64,000 nt of DNA, from assembly GCF_900636765.1 (NCBI RefSeq), contig NZ_LR134313.1, positions 1,302,001-1,366,000 of the forward strand, in the 5' to 3' direction. Below are positions 29,274 through 37,669 of this stretch, one piece after another (positions within the stretch are counted from its first letter, which is position 1; each line of letters begins with the position of its first letter). This DNA comes from Neisseria canis (GTDB lineage: Bacteria > Pseudomonadota > Gammaproteobacteria > Burkholderiales > Neisseriaceae). The notes under the pieces were generated by a model. The model worked only from the letters and a program-made list of their open reading frames with translations. It was not told the origin of the DNA and did no database searches. Position numbers and translations under genes: made by a program.

Positions 29274-29297
29274 TTTCAGACAGGCATTTGCCTGTCT
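29274..29297. repeat. broken DUS pair after the WrbA-like gene
   Basis: One full reverse DUS followed by a damaged forward copy (TGCCTGTCTTTG). The stem is shortened, so termination may be weaker here. Confidence 0.6.
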
Positions 29298-29640
29298 TTG
29301 TTGTTTGGTTACGGAAAATTTTATATGGATATTAAGATGTAAGATTGTTAGCTGATTTTTAACAGGTTCTGAACGAGTGATTATGCAGGGGGTGGTATTG
29401 ATAGAAGATATTATCTTATTTTTAAATGACTATTTTATATGAATTTCGAGCTGTGCTTTGTAATTTAAATTCTTTGTTTGGTTATAAATAGGTAAATTTG
29501 TAGTAATATAACACTAGCGCCATGCCGGAAATAGCAGTATGATTTCCTGTTGCTTAAAATTTGGCAAAATTTTACACTTAATGCTTTTTGAGTAAGTCTA
29601 AACCATATAATTATTTAAATTCAGAGATAGGATAAACATA
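29298..29640. promoter_or_regulatory. AT-rich leader and promoter region of gluP
   Basis: About 340 bases with no ORF. A consensus -10 TATAAT is at 29606-29611, about 30 bases before the ATG, with only a weak -35 (GCTTTT) 17 bases upstream. The dyad AAAATTTGGCAAAATTTT around 29557 could be an operator. Ribosome site GATAGGAT lies just before the start. Confidence 0.4.
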
Positions 29641-30876
29641 ATGTCTTCACAAGCCCCAAGCAATAATACGCCGGCTCTTGGCGTGTTAACGTCTCTCTTT
29701 TTTATGATGGGTGCAATCACTTCTCTAAATGATGTGTTGATTCCCCATTTGAAAAATGCGTTCAGCTTAAACTATACGCAAGCCATGTTGATTAACATGG
29801 TGTTTTTCGGTGCATATGCGCTGATGTCTATTCCGATGGGTAAAGTGGTAGAAAAACTGGGTTATAAAAACGGCGTTATCGGCGGCTTTCTGATTGCTGC
29901 TTTGGGCTGTTTGTTGTTTTATCCCGCTTCTACCAGCTTGTCTTACCCTGTTTTTCTGAGTGCTTTATTTATTTTGGCTTCCGGTATCACTTTATTGCAG
30001 GTTGCCGGTAATCCTTATGTGACTTTGCTGTCTAAACCGGGCAAGGAATCTGCAACTTTAACATTGGTGCAGGCTTTTAACTCGGTAGGCACCACGGTAG
30101 CGCCCCCATTGGGCGGTTTGCTCATCTTGGCAGAAGCCAGCCAGCATATGAATCCGCTGCAAGAAGCTCAGTCGGTGCAAATTCCTTACTTGGGTTTGGC
30201 AGGAGTGCTGATTCTGCTTGCTGTTTTTGTGAAGTTGATTCGATTGCCGGATGCGAAGGCGATTGCGGAAGCGGAAACCGAGCATAACCATGACGGCAAA
30301 ACCAGCGTATGGCAGTATAAACATATGATTTTAGGTGCCGTCGCTATTTTCTGCTATGTAGGGGCTGAGGTTGCGATCGGTAGCTTGTTGATTAATGTGA
30401 TGGAAGCGGCTGCCGGTGTAACGCATTTGCAAGGTTCTAAATTGATTGCCTTTTATTGGGGCGGCGCAATGGTTGGCCGCTTCTTGGGATCTGCTGTTAT
30501 GAGCCGTTTCCAGCCCAGCAAATATTTGATGTTTAACTCAGTAATGGCGATGATTTTAATCGCCGTTGCCATTCTCTCCGGCGGCAAAGTGGCAATGTTT
30601 GCTTTGTTGGGTGTGGGTTTCTTTAATTCGATTATGTTCCCGACTATTTTCTCACTGGCTACCCGTGGTTTGGGTAAATTTACCGGTGCGGCTTCCGGTA
30701 TTATTTGTACGGCTATTGTGGGCGGCGCGATTATCCCTTTTACACAAGGCATGCTGATTGACGGTTTAACGCCCAATATGGGCGCTACCGGTGCACTGAT
30801 GGCTTCTTTTGTATTGCCTATTTTGTGCTATTTGTATATCGCATTCTTTGCGGCTAAAGGCCACAAAGTGGATTAA
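29641..30876 (+). CDS. gluP: glucose/galactose MFS transporter GluP
   Basis: Twelve-helix major facilitator of the FucP/GluP group that imports hexoses, probably with protons. Recognised from FFMMGAITSLNDVLIPHLKNAFSL at the first helix, GKVVEKLGYKNGVIGG as the loop 2-3 motif, LQVAGNPYVTLL and QAFNSVGTTVAPPLGG in helix 4-5, all typical of GluP. 411 residues is normal. A central loop (about 205-225, EAETEHNHDGKTS) is cytoplasmic. The nearest gene with a sugar-linked role is ackA; there is no operon partner. Confidence 0.92.
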   Translation: MSSQAPSNNTPALGVLTSLFFMMGAITSLNDVLIPHLKNAFSLNYTQAMLINMVFFGAYALMSIPMGKVVEKLGYKNGVIGGFLIAALGCLLFYPASTSLSYPVFLSALFILASGITLLQVAGNPYVTLLSKPGKESATLTLVQAFNSVGTTVAPPLGGLLILAEASQHMNPLQEAQSVQIPYLGLAGVLILLAVFVKLIRLPDAKAIAEAETEHNHDGKTSVWQYKHMILGAVAIFCYVGAEVAIGSLLINVMEAAAGVTHLQGSKLIAFYWGGAMVGRFLGSAVMSRFQPSKYLMFNSVMAMILIAVAILSGGKVAMFALLGVGFFNSIMFPTIFSLATRGLGKFTGAASGIICTAIVGGAIIPFTQGMLIDGLTPNMGATGALMASFVLPILCYLYIAFFAAKGHKVD

Positions 30877-30887
30877 ATAATTGAAGT

Positions 30888-30924
30888 AACCATGCCTGTC
30901 TGAAAGTTTCAGACAGGCATGGTT
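30888..30924. terminator. paired-DUS hairpin after gluP
   Basis: Perfect 18-bp arms with a one-base centre, 12 bases after the stop. Confidence 0.72.
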
Positions 30925-30929
30925 AATAA

Positions 30930-30965
30930 AAAACGGCTTTGACAATAATGTGTCAAAGCCGTTTT
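30930..30965 (-). terminator. terminator of tRNA-Pro
   Basis: 15-bp perfect arms (AAAACGGCTTTGACA) with a six-base loop. Reading the minus strand it ends in a T run and starts eight bases past the tRNA CCA end. Confidence 0.82.
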
Positions 30966-30972
30966 GATTGTT

Positions 30973-31049
<77 letters not shown>

Positions 31050-31107
31050 AAAGACGGATATTTTAGAGAGCAGCCTTTTTCTTGTCAAGGAAAAGCTCTG
31101 CAATGAT

Positions 31108-31818
31108 TCAGGCTGCGTGCATCACAAAAATCGTCGGCCGCTTCTTGAGATCGGGCAGTTCGGTTAGCTTGTGCCAATCTGCGATGGTTTTGCTGATAAT
31201 GGTTTGTGAGGGTAGTGTTAAATCACAGGCTGCGCAAAGGCGGGTATCCGGCCGGAGTGTGTTTAAAGCGTCGGCAAGCAAGGTATGGTTGCGGTAAGGG
31301 GTTTCAATAAAAATTTGGGTTTCTTGGTGTTGGTGCGAATGTTGCTCCAATGTTTTTAAAGCATGGATGCGTTCGCTTTTGTCGGTCGGCAGATAGCCCT
31401 TAAATGCAAAGTTCTGCCCGTTGGCGCCGGATGCCATCAGAGCCAGCAAAATGCTTGAGGGGCCAACCAGCGGGCGCACTTCGAAGCCTTGTGCATGAGC
31501 CAGCGCCACCAGATTTGCGCCGGGGTCTGCTATTGCGGGGCAGCCTGCTTCGCTCAAGATACCCATACTCCGGCCTTCTTTTAATGGATTAAGCAGTTCC
31601 GGCAGGGCTTCGGGCGGGGTATGCTCGTTCAGCGTTTGCAGATTGAGTTCGCGTATGGGGGTGTTGATACCTAAGTGCTTTAGATGGGCACGTGCGGTTT
31701 TTTCTGCTTCCACAACAAAATCAGTCAGATGGATAATAGATTGTTGCTCATGTGGCAGCAGGCAGGGGGTATCGGCGGTACCGAGCGGAGTAGGGATAAG
31801 ATATAAAGCGGGTTGCAT
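31108..31818 (-). CDS. tetrapyrrole-methylase-fold SAM-dependent methyltransferase (RsmI-related), 236 aa
   Basis: Resembles the 16S rRNA 2'-O-methyltransferase RsmI but is shorter and diverged. [10 protein letters not shown] at the start, [46 protein letters not shown] and [31 protein letters not shown] follow the RsmI order. The C-terminal RsmI extension is missing. Start chosen at MQPALYL, with AGGAAA seven bases upstream; upstream codons are not conserved-looking. It probably methylates RNA or a small molecule, but the target is unknown. The maf-type gene is 38 bases upstream in the same direction. Confidence 0.82.
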   Translation of the reverse strand: MQPALYLIPTPLGTADTPCLLPHEQQSIIHLTDFVVEAEKTARAHLKHLGINTPIRELNLQTLNEHTPPEALPELLNPLKEGRSMGILSEAGCPAIADPGANLVALAHAQGFEVRPLVGPSSILLALMASGANGQNFAFKGYLPTDKSERIHALKTLEQHSHQHQETQIFIETPYRNHTLLADALNTLRPDTRLCAACDLTLPSQTIISKTIADWHKLTELPDLKKRPTIFVMHAA

Positions 31819-31839
31819 GGTTTTTCCTGATTTTAAGAA

Positions 31840-31851
31840 TGCCTGTCTGAA
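31840..31851. repeat. single DUS between the maf-type and methyltransferase genes
   Basis: Unpaired copy ending four bases before the maf-type stop codon region. Lack of a partner fits co-transcription of the two genes. Confidence 0.75.
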
Positions 31852-31855
31852 AAAT

Positions 31856-32446
31856 TTAAAACACATCAATACCTTCTTCGGCCAAAAAATCAAGCAGTTT
31901 GAAAATGGGCAGGCCGATCAGGGCATTCGGGTCGCTGCTGTCGATGCGCTGTAAAAGTGCAGCGCCCAAACCTTCGCTCTTGGCCGCTCCGGCACAATAA
32001 ACCGCATCAGGTTCGCGCTCCAGATAACGAGTGATTTGCCGGGTAGTCAATTTGCGCATGGTTACTGTGGTTTTATCAACATGTGTGTGGAGTTTTCCGC
32101 TACCGGTGTTAAGCAGGCATACGGCGCTGAAAAATTCGATGCGTTTGCCGCTTAAGGCTGCAAGCATTTGTTGTGCTTTTGCCACGTTCATAGGCTTTCC
32201 CAATTGTTCATTATTGCACCAAGCAACTTGGTCTGCGCCGATGATCAGAGCTTGCGGAAATACAGAGGCAAGTGAACGGGCCTTGCCTACTGCTAAGCGC
32301 AGGGCGGTGGCTTCGGCGCTTTCACCTGTTTGCGGGGTTTCATCAAAATCAGGCTTTGCTGTTTGAAAAGAAAGACCTAGGCGCTTTAACTGCTCTTGGC
32401 GGAAAACCGAGCTTGAGCCTAAAATAAGCGGAAAATTTGAATTCAT
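31856..32446 (-). CDS. Maf/YceF-type nucleotide pyrophosphatase, 196 aa
   Basis: House-cleaning enzyme hydrolysing non-canonical nucleoside triphosphates; the YceF branch prefers 7-methyl-GTP. It shows LILGSSSVFRQEQLKRLGL (substrate loop), DFDETPQTGESAEATALRLAVGKARSL, IIGADQVAWCNNEQLGKP, where GADQV holds the catalytic Asp, and GAAKSEGLGAALLQRIDSSDPNALIGLPIFKL. Length fits. Its ATG abuts that of the divergent yceD reading frame, so the promoters overlap. Confidence 0.9.
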   Translation of the reverse strand: MNSNFPLILGSSSVFRQEQLKRLGLSFQTAKPDFDETPQTGESAEATALRLAVGKARSLASVFPQALIIGADQVAWCNNEQLGKPMNVAKAQQMLAALSGKRIEFFSAVCLLNTGSGKLHTHVDKTTVTMRKLTTRQITRYLEREPDAVYCAGAAKSEGLGAALLQRIDSSDPNALIGLPIFKLLDFLAEEGIDVF

Positions 32447-32459
32447 ATGCGTAAAAACA

Positions 32460-32488
32460 TTGACGTTAAACCGCTAAAATTATATCAT
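32460..32488 (+). promoter_or_regulatory. candidate promoter of yceD
   Basis: TTGACG (32460-32465) and TATCAT (32483-32488) with exactly 17 bases between. The expected start site is around 32495, only a few bases before ATG 32498. Confidence 0.5.
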
Positions 32489-32497
32489 GCCCCGTTT

Positions 32498-33001
32498 ATG
32501 TTAGACCTTAATTTGATTGACCCTGAAGTTTTCGCCACCGAGAAGCAGGTACTGGAAGGTACTGTTAAGCTGGGTGAGTTGGATGAGCGTGTTTGGTCGC
32601 ACGAATATTTGGCAGACAAAGATGCCGATGTGTCTTTTGTATTGAAAGGCGGGTCGGATAAATGGCAGCGTTTGTTTTTGGATCTCAGCCTGAAAGCGGA
32701 AATACCGCTGATTTGTCAGAGGTGTGTAAAACCGTTGTCGGTTGAGCTGGATGAAACAAGCCGGATTGTGTTGTTTGCCGATGAACAGAGCTTGGATGAA
32801 GCCATGCTTTCCGATGATGAATTGGAAGGAATGCTTTTGGAAAAAGAGCTGGATATTCTGGCTTTGATCGAAGACCAAATTTTAATGGCTATGCCTTATT
32901 CGCCCCGCCATGAAAACTGCCATAACATTGAGTTGGAAACAGTCAATCACGACAAACCGAATCCTTTTGCCGCTTTGGCAGGGCTGAAAAGCAGCCGCTA
33001 A
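32498..33001 (+). CDS. yceD: YceD family (DUF177) protein
   Basis: Protein linked with 23S rRNA accumulation and almost always encoded next to rpmF. It shows LICQRCVKPL (Cys pair that may bind metal), LFADEQSLDEAMLSDDELEGMLLEKELDILALIEDQILMAMPYSPRHENC and a C-terminal PNPFAALAGLKS, all family marks. I start at ATG 32498 (MLDLNLIDPEVF), giving 167 residues. An in-frame ATG at 32447 exists, but it would lie upstream of the candidate promoter and has no ribosome site. rpmF follows after 38 bases. Confidence 0.88.
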   Translation: MLDLNLIDPEVFATEKQVLEGTVKLGELDERVWSHEYLADKDADVSFVLKGGSDKWQRLFLDLSLKAEIPLICQRCVKPLSVELDETSRIVLFADEQSLDEAMLSDDELEGMLLEKELDILALIEDQILMAMPYSPRHENCHNIELETVNHDKPNPFAALAGLKSSR

Positions 33002-33039
33002 CCGGTTTACAGTTTTATTTTAATTATTAGGAGCTTGAA

Positions 33040-33219
33040 ATGGCCGTTCAACAAAATAAAAAATCTCCCTCTAAACGCGGTATGCACCGTTCGCACGATG
33101 CTTTGACTGCGCCTGCTCTGTCTGTTGACAGCACTACCGGCGAAGTGCACCGCCCGCACCATATTTCTCCCAACGGTATGTACCGTGGCCGTAAAGTGGT
33201 AAAAGCCAAAGGCGAATAA
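33040..33219 (+). CDS. rpmF: 50S ribosomal protein L32
   Basis: 59-residue basic protein of the large subunit: [20 protein letters not shown], then [20 protein letters not shown]. The first ten residues are the universal L32 start. TTAGGAG precedes the ATG by nine bases. Like other beta-proteobacterial copies it lacks the zinc cysteines. It is in the yceD-rpmF unit, which normally leads into plsX. Confidence 0.96.
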
Positions 33220-33398
33220 TTTTATTCTCTGCGGATTGTTTATGAAGTAAGCCAGAAGATTGTCCACCCGACAAATCGCTGGCTTCTTTGCGTTTTAAAC
33301 GATGGGTATTCGGATGTGATTTTGGAAGCCGGGCCGGTTTGCGGGTGTCGGCAAATCGGGCGCATTCCATTTGATTTTCAAGTTCAGGCGTTAAGAAT

Positions 33399-33923
33399 AT
33401 GGCAAAAAAAGTTTGGTACACCTATGATGATATTCACCGCGTTTTAAAAAGTTTGGCAGAGAAAGTGCAGGCCGGCGGTATAAAATATGACGCAATGATT
33501 GCAATTGGCGGAGGTGGGTTTATTCCCGCCCGTATTTTGCGCTGTTTCCTGAATATTCCCATCTATGCTGTAACCACCGCTTATTACGATAGTGAGTATC
33601 AGGGAAAACATGCCGAGAGCGTGAAAAAAATCCAATGGCTGGATCCGCTGCCGGAGAGCTTGGTCGGCAAGAACGTGTTGGTGGTGGACGAAGTGGATGA
33701 CAGCCGCGTTACCATGGAGTTTGTATTAAACGATTTATCCAAGCTTGATTTGGGCACCATCGGCATCGCCGTTTTACATGAAAAGCGGAAAGAGAAAAAA
33801 GGCAAGCTGCCGGAAGGCATTCCCTATTACAGCGGCATTGTTGTGGAAGATTGGTGGATCAATTATCCATGGGATGCCGAAGATATTGAAGTGCACAACA
33901 AGCTGGCCGAGCAATCAATCTGA
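33399..33923 (+). CDS. purine-type phosphoribosyltransferase, 174 aa
   Basis: Type I phosphoribosyltransferase: YDAMIAIGGGGFIPARIL is the substrate side and VLVVDEVDDSRVTMEFV the PRPP loop. WWINYPWDAEDIE near the end is usual in xanthine/hypoxanthine (Gpt-like) enzymes, so purine salvage is the best reading. Length is right for that group. It sits between rpmF and plsX, which are adjacent in many relatives, 180 bases after rpmF and 167 before plsX. No strong ribosome site precedes the ATG. Confidence 0.85.
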   Translation: MAKKVWYTYDDIHRVLKSLAEKVQAGGIKYDAMIAIGGGGFIPARILRCFLNIPIYAVTTAYYDSEYQGKHAESVKKIQWLDPLPESLVGKNVLVVDEVDDSRVTMEFVLNDLSKLDLGTIGIAVLHEKRKEKKGKLPEGIPYYSGIVVEDWWINYPWDAEDIEVHNKLAEQSI

Positions 33924-34032
33924 GCCGGATTTGCCGCATATCGTATGATGTTCTGGCAAGCGGGAAATACGCCTGTCTGAAAAACATTCAAGCGCCTTGT
34001 TTTAAAAACAGATTTTTAGATTAAACCTTAAG

Positions 34033-34070
34033 CTTTTCAGACAGGCATCAGCATATGCCTGTCTGAAAAG
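34033..34070. terminator. paired-DUS hairpin before plsX
   Basis: Perfect 16-bp arms with a six-base loop, ending 20 bases before the plsX ATG. It probably ends the phosphoribosyltransferase transcript, meaning plsX needs its own promoter or read-through. Confidence 0.65.
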
Positions 34071-34089
34071 GCAGGTATGGAGAAACCTT

Positions 34090-35154
34090 ATGATTACCTT
34101 GGCCGTAGATGCTATGGGAGGAGATGCGGGGCTGGACGTAACCGTTCCCGGTGCAGTAGCCTTTTTGAAGCAGCGAGCGGATGTACGCCTGATTATGGTG
34201 GGAGACGGAGAACGCTTGTCTGCATTGCTTAAAGCTGCCGGCGCGCCAATGGATAAAGTGGAAATCAAGCATGCTTCGCAAATCGTAGGGATGGACGAGC
34301 AGCCGCAGCTGGCTTTAAAAAACAAAAAAGATTCATCCATGCGCGTGGCGATTAACCAAGTTAAAGAAGGTGCGGCACAAGCAGCCGTTTCGGCCGGTAA
34401 CACAGGCGCATTAATGGCTACCGCACGTTTCGTGTTGAAAACCATTCCGGGCATCGAGAGGCCTGCCATCGCCAAGTTTCTCCCCTCGAAAGGAACGCAC
34501 ACAACCTTGATGCTCGATTTGGGTGCCAATGTGGACTGTACCGCCGAAAATCTGGTTCAGTTTGCCGTGGTCGGCAGCGAGCTTGTACAGGCGCTTTATC
34601 CGGAAAACGGGCGCCCGCGGGTGGGCTTGTTGAACGTCGGTTCGGAAGAAATCAAAGGTACAGCCACAGTCAAACAGGCGTTTAAACTTCTGAAATCGGC
34701 GGATTTGAATTTTATCGGCAATATAGAAGGCAATGAAATTTTTAGCGAGGAAGTAGATGTGGTTGTGGCAGACGGATTTGTCGGCAACATTATGCTGAAA
34801 ACCATTGAAGGTATGGTGAAATTTATGGGCGGCGCAATCAAGCAGGAGTTTCAAGCCAATATTTTCACCAAAATGGGCGCTTTGGCCGCATTGCCCGCGC
34901 TGAAAGGTTTTAAAAGCAAATTCGATCCCCGGAAATTCAACGGTGCCATATTTTTGGGGTTGCGCGGTGTGGTAGTTAAAAGTCACGGCGGTACCGATGC
35001 GGAAGGCTTCCGATATGCTTTGGAAGAAGCATATCATGAAGCGAAGGCCGACAGTTTGCTCAGAATAGAGCAGGGCGTGGCTGCGCAGCTGGCGGTATTG
35101 GCTGAGAAGAAACAGGAAGCCGAAAGTGCGGCGATGGCGAACAACATCGAATAA
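34090..35154 (+). CDS. plsX: phosphate acyltransferase PlsX
   Basis: Makes acyl-phosphate from acyl-ACP for phospholipid synthesis. Recognised by LAVDAMGGDAGLDVTVPGA, VSAGNTGALMATARFVL, LDLGANVDCTAENLVQFA, GLLNVGSEEIKGTATVK, NFIGNIEGNEIF and VVVADGFVGNIMLKTIEG. 354 residues is typical. GGAGA is eight bases upstream of the ATG. It is peripheral to the inner membrane. The usual partner fabH does not follow; the next gene is a DUF2062 protein after a strong hairpin. Confidence 0.95.
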   Translation: MITLAVDAMGGDAGLDVTVPGAVAFLKQRADVRLIMVGDGERLSALLKAAGAPMDKVEIKHASQIVGMDEQPQLALKNKKDSSMRVAINQVKEGAAQAAVSAGNTGALMATARFVLKTIPGIERPAIAKFLPSKGTHTTLMLDLGANVDCTAENLVQFAVVGSELVQALYPENGRPRVGLLNVGSEEIKGTATVKQAFKLLKSADLNFIGNIEGNEIFSEEVDVVVADGFVGNIMLKTIEGMVKFMGGAIKQEFQANIFTKMGALAALPALKGFKSKFDPRKFNGAIFLGLRGVVVKSHGGTDAEGFRYALEEAYHEAKADSLLRIEQGVAAQLAVLAEKKQEAESAAMANNIE

Positions 35155-35186
35155 GCCGGCTTGAATCGGCAAAATGGGTAAAAATT

Positions 35187-35228
35187 TTAAAATGCCTGTC
35201 TGAAAACTTTTTCAGACAGGCATTTTAA
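35187..35228. terminator. paired-DUS hairpin after plsX
   Basis: 19-bp arms including A/T flanks, loop of about four bases, 33 bases after the stop. Confidence 0.72.
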
Positions 35229-35445
35229 GACATTAAACAAGAAAATAAACAGGGCATAAAAATGCCTTATAAACCTTTAAATATCGGAATAACAGCCGGC
35301 AAATATATGAGCTTTATGCACTACAGCATCTCCGTTTAACGGGCTTACGATATTTTAACGCATCGAATTCAGCCATATTCAAGCGCTTTAAATTTTAAAT
35401 AAGCAGCATTATATAAAGCGCTTAAACAAGGATAATGAACGCATT

Positions 35446-35985
35446 ATGAACCAATCCGGCAACAAAACCTGGAGGCAGAAATTGCCCAAGCGGGAAGAAA
35501 TATTTGCTTCCCGTTGGACAAAACCGTTTGCCCCCATGTTTGACAAACCCTATTTTTGGACCTTAAACCGCAGGCAGGCTGCCGTTTCCGTGGCCGTAGG
35601 CATGTTTTGCGGGTTGATGCCCGGCCCCACTCAAATGGTTAGCGCTTTGATAGTGGCTTACTTTTTACGCACCAATTTGCCTGTGGCCATGTTTTCGACG
35701 CTCTACACCAACCCGCTGACTTATATGCCGCTTTATTATCTGGCCTACCGCATCGGCAGCTTCCTGATGGGCATACAGCCTGAAGCGGCGTTAAACCTAC
35801 CGGGTTTTGGCGAGCATTTTTTGAGTGAGCTGGGGCAGTGGCTTTTGGGGGCGGGCAAACCTTTATTACTTGGCGTTCCGGTTTTGGGTAGCGTTTTGGC
35901 GGTTATCGGATATTTTGCCGTATTGCTGTTTTGGCGCGGCCGAACGGCTTATCAATGGAAAAAACGTCAAGAAACAAGAAAATAA
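35446..35985 (+). CDS. DUF2062 inner-membrane protein, 179 aa
   Basis: Membrane protein with about three hydrophobic segments (near 48-66, 70-88 and 140-165). NRRQAAVSVAVGMFCGLMPGPTQMVSALIVAYFLRTNLPVAMFSTLYTNPLTYMPLYYLAYRIG is the DUF2062 region, followed by a short amphipathic stretch and the last helix. The function is unknown. AAGGAT lies about 14 bases before the ATG, a long spacing. The AT-rich 217 bases upstream contain its promoter. Confidence 0.8.
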   Translation: MNQSGNKTWRQKLPKREEIFASRWTKPFAPMFDKPYFWTLNRRQAAVSVAVGMFCGLMPGPTQMVSALIVAYFLRTNLPVAMFSTLYTNPLTYMPLYYLAYRIGSFLMGIQPEAALNLPGFGEHFLSELGQWLLGAGKPLLLGVPVLGSVLAVIGYFAVLLFWRGRTAYQWKKRQETRK

Positions 35986-36006
35986 ATCATGAAAACAGTG
36001 TTCCCG

Positions 36007-36110
36007 TTGAGGCCATGCCTGTCTGAAAATCTTTGGGAGGCACAGGGGGACTTGGATTCGAATTTCAAGTGCAACGCTCGGGTAGTAGAGGTTGAACCGG
36101 TTTAAGAATA
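36007..36110. repeat. DUS plus possible insertion-element remnant
   Basis: A single DUS at 36014 is followed by GATTCGAATTTCAAGTGCAACGCTCGGG-like sequence (36055-36083) that reminds me of the ends of neisserial IS30-type elements. No transposase fragment is present. The IS reading is weak. Confidence 0.25.
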
Positions 36111-36176
36111 AAACACGCAGAAATTGCCCTTTCAGGCTTTTACAGATTATCGACAGACAAATTAAGGAATATCCTC

Positions 36177-36713
36177 ATGACCAAAATCGCCCTCGTTATC
36201 GGCAGTTTGAGCCAAAACTCCATCAACCGCGCCGTGGCTGAGCACATAGCCGCACAAGCCCCTGCCGGCGTCGGCACAGAAGAAGTGCACATTGGCGACC
36301 TGCCGCTCTACACCCAAGACCGCGACGGACAAAGCATTGCCGAATATGAGCGGGTGCGCGTCCAACTGCGCGAAGCCGATGCCGTGTTGATCGTCAGCCC
36401 CGAACACAACCGCAGTATGCCCGCCGCCGTGAAAAACCTGATCGATATCGGCTCGCGCCCCTTTGGGCAAAATGTTTGGCAGGGTAAAAAAACAGCCGTA
36501 GCCACCGCTTCCCCGGGCAGCTACGGCGGCATCAACGGCGGCCTGCACATCCGCCAAAGCCTGCAAGCTTTGGGCGCAGATGTGTTGATTGCGCCGGAAG
36601 TGTTTTTGAGCCGCGCCAACGCAGCTTTGGAAAACGGCAAAGTGACCGACGAACGCACTGCCGCGTTTTTAAACAAATTCGCCGCTGCGTTTTATGCTTG
36701 GGCTGCGGAGTAA
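36177..36713 (+). CDS. NADPH-dependent FMN reductase family protein, 178 aa
   Basis: Flavodoxin-like oxidoreductase. LVIGSLSQNSINRAVAEHI is the FMN phosphate loop (GSxxxxSxNR form), VLIVSPEHNRSMPAAVKNLIDIGSRP the second loop (PEYNxSxPgxLKNaiD form) and ATASPGSYGGINGGLHIRQSL the third. These are marks of the NADPH:FMN/chromate-reductase and azoreductase-type group; the natural substrate is not defined. AAGGAA lies nine bases before the ATG. Confidence 0.88.
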   Translation: MTKIALVIGSLSQNSINRAVAEHIAAQAPAGVGTEEVHIGDLPLYTQDRDGQSIAEYERVRVQLREADAVLIVSPEHNRSMPAAVKNLIDIGSRPFGQNVWQGKKTAVATASPGSYGGINGGLHIRQSLQALGADVLIAPEVFLSRANAALENGKVTDERTAAFLNKFAAAFYAWAAE

Positions 36714-36814
36714 ACTGCCCGTCTGAAAAGCTGTTCGGAAGAGGGCATTCGTTACCGTATCGTGAAAACCTTTGTCCGTGCGTTTTCAGACAGGCATCGT
36801 AGAAGGGGGCAGGG

Positions 36815-37570
36815 ATGAACCATTTTAAAGATCATTTTTCCGCGCTGGCCGAACGCTATGCTGCTTACCGCCCCGTTTATCCGAACGAGCTGGCCGCAAC
36901 ATTGGCGCAAGCCTCGCCGCAACAGCATCATGCATGGGATTGCGCCTGCGGCACCGGCCAGATGTCGGTTTTGTTGGCGGAGCATTTTTCCACCGTCAGC
37001 GCTACCGATGCCAGCGAAGCGCAAATCAAGCAGGTGCGGCAGCGGCACAATATCCGATACTCGGTTGCGGCCGCCGAACAATCCGGTCTGCCCGACAACA
37101 GCGCCGATCTGATTACCGTTGCCCAAGCCGCGCATTGGTTTGATTTGTCTGCGTTTTATCGTGAAGCAACCCGTGTTGCCCGTCCGAATGCGCTGATTGC
37201 GCTGATCAGCTATGCCACTTTAACACTGGATAACCACCCGGAAGCCGATGCGCTGGTGCAGCGTTTTTATCATCAAGACCTTGCCGCCCATTGGCCGCCC
37301 GAACGCCGCCATGTAGAAAACGCCTATGGCGATTTGCCGTTTCCATTCGAGCCTGTGATGCTGTCGCCGCCCGCCATGCGGGCGGATTGGCGGCTGCCTG
37401 AATTATTGGGCTATCTTTCCACTTGGTCGGCGGTGCGCCAAACCGTTCGGGCCACAGGGCAGAACCCGCTTGCCCGCCTTGCCGGAGAGCTGACGCAAAT
37501 ATGCAGCCCGGATACTGTGCTGAAAGTGTCGTGGCCGCTGAATATACGGGCGGGAAAGATTCAAAAATAA
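36815..37570 (+). CDS. class I SAM-dependent methyltransferase, 251 aa
   Basis: Rossmann-fold methyltransferase. Motif I WDCACGTGQMSVLLAEHF is present, then ATDASEAQIKQV (motif II) and LPDNSADLITVAQAAHWFDLSAFYREATRVARPNALIAL (motifs III-IV). It belongs to the UbiE/Trm-like soluble group with the AQAAHWF signature common in small-molecule methyltransferases. The C-terminal half is variable and the substrate unknown. AAGGGGGCAGGG precedes the ATG. A full reverse DUS lies 18 bases upstream. Confidence 0.85.
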   Translation: MNHFKDHFSALAERYAAYRPVYPNELAATLAQASPQQHHAWDCACGTGQMSVLLAEHFSTVSATDASEAQIKQVRQRHNIRYSVAAAEQSGLPDNSADLITVAQAAHWFDLSAFYREATRVARPNALIALISYATLTLDNHPEADALVQRFYHQDLAAHWPPERRHVENAYGDLPFPFEPVMLSPPAMRADWRLPELLGYLSTWSAVRQTVRATGQNPLARLAGELTQICSPDTVLKVSWPLNIRAGKIQK

Positions 37571-37669
37571 GATACATATAATGGAAGGACGGTTTGAAAA
37601 CACAAGTTTTTCAGACAGGCATTTGGCTGCTTGCAGTCATTCAGTCATCCAAACGATAAGGACGACACA

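Noticed and set aside
33249..33285. Possible terminator after rpmF (AAGCCAG ... CTGGCTT)
   Set aside because: Arms of only 7 bp with a 23-base loop; too weak to list.
35262..35339. 25-residue ORF before the DUF2062 gene (MPYKPLNIGITAGKYMSF)
   Set aside because: Only a weak AGGG upstream and no terminator or conserved feature; probably chance.
36007..36110. Intact IS30-type element
   Set aside because: Only a short end-like sequence is visible, no transposase; kept as a low-confidence remnant.
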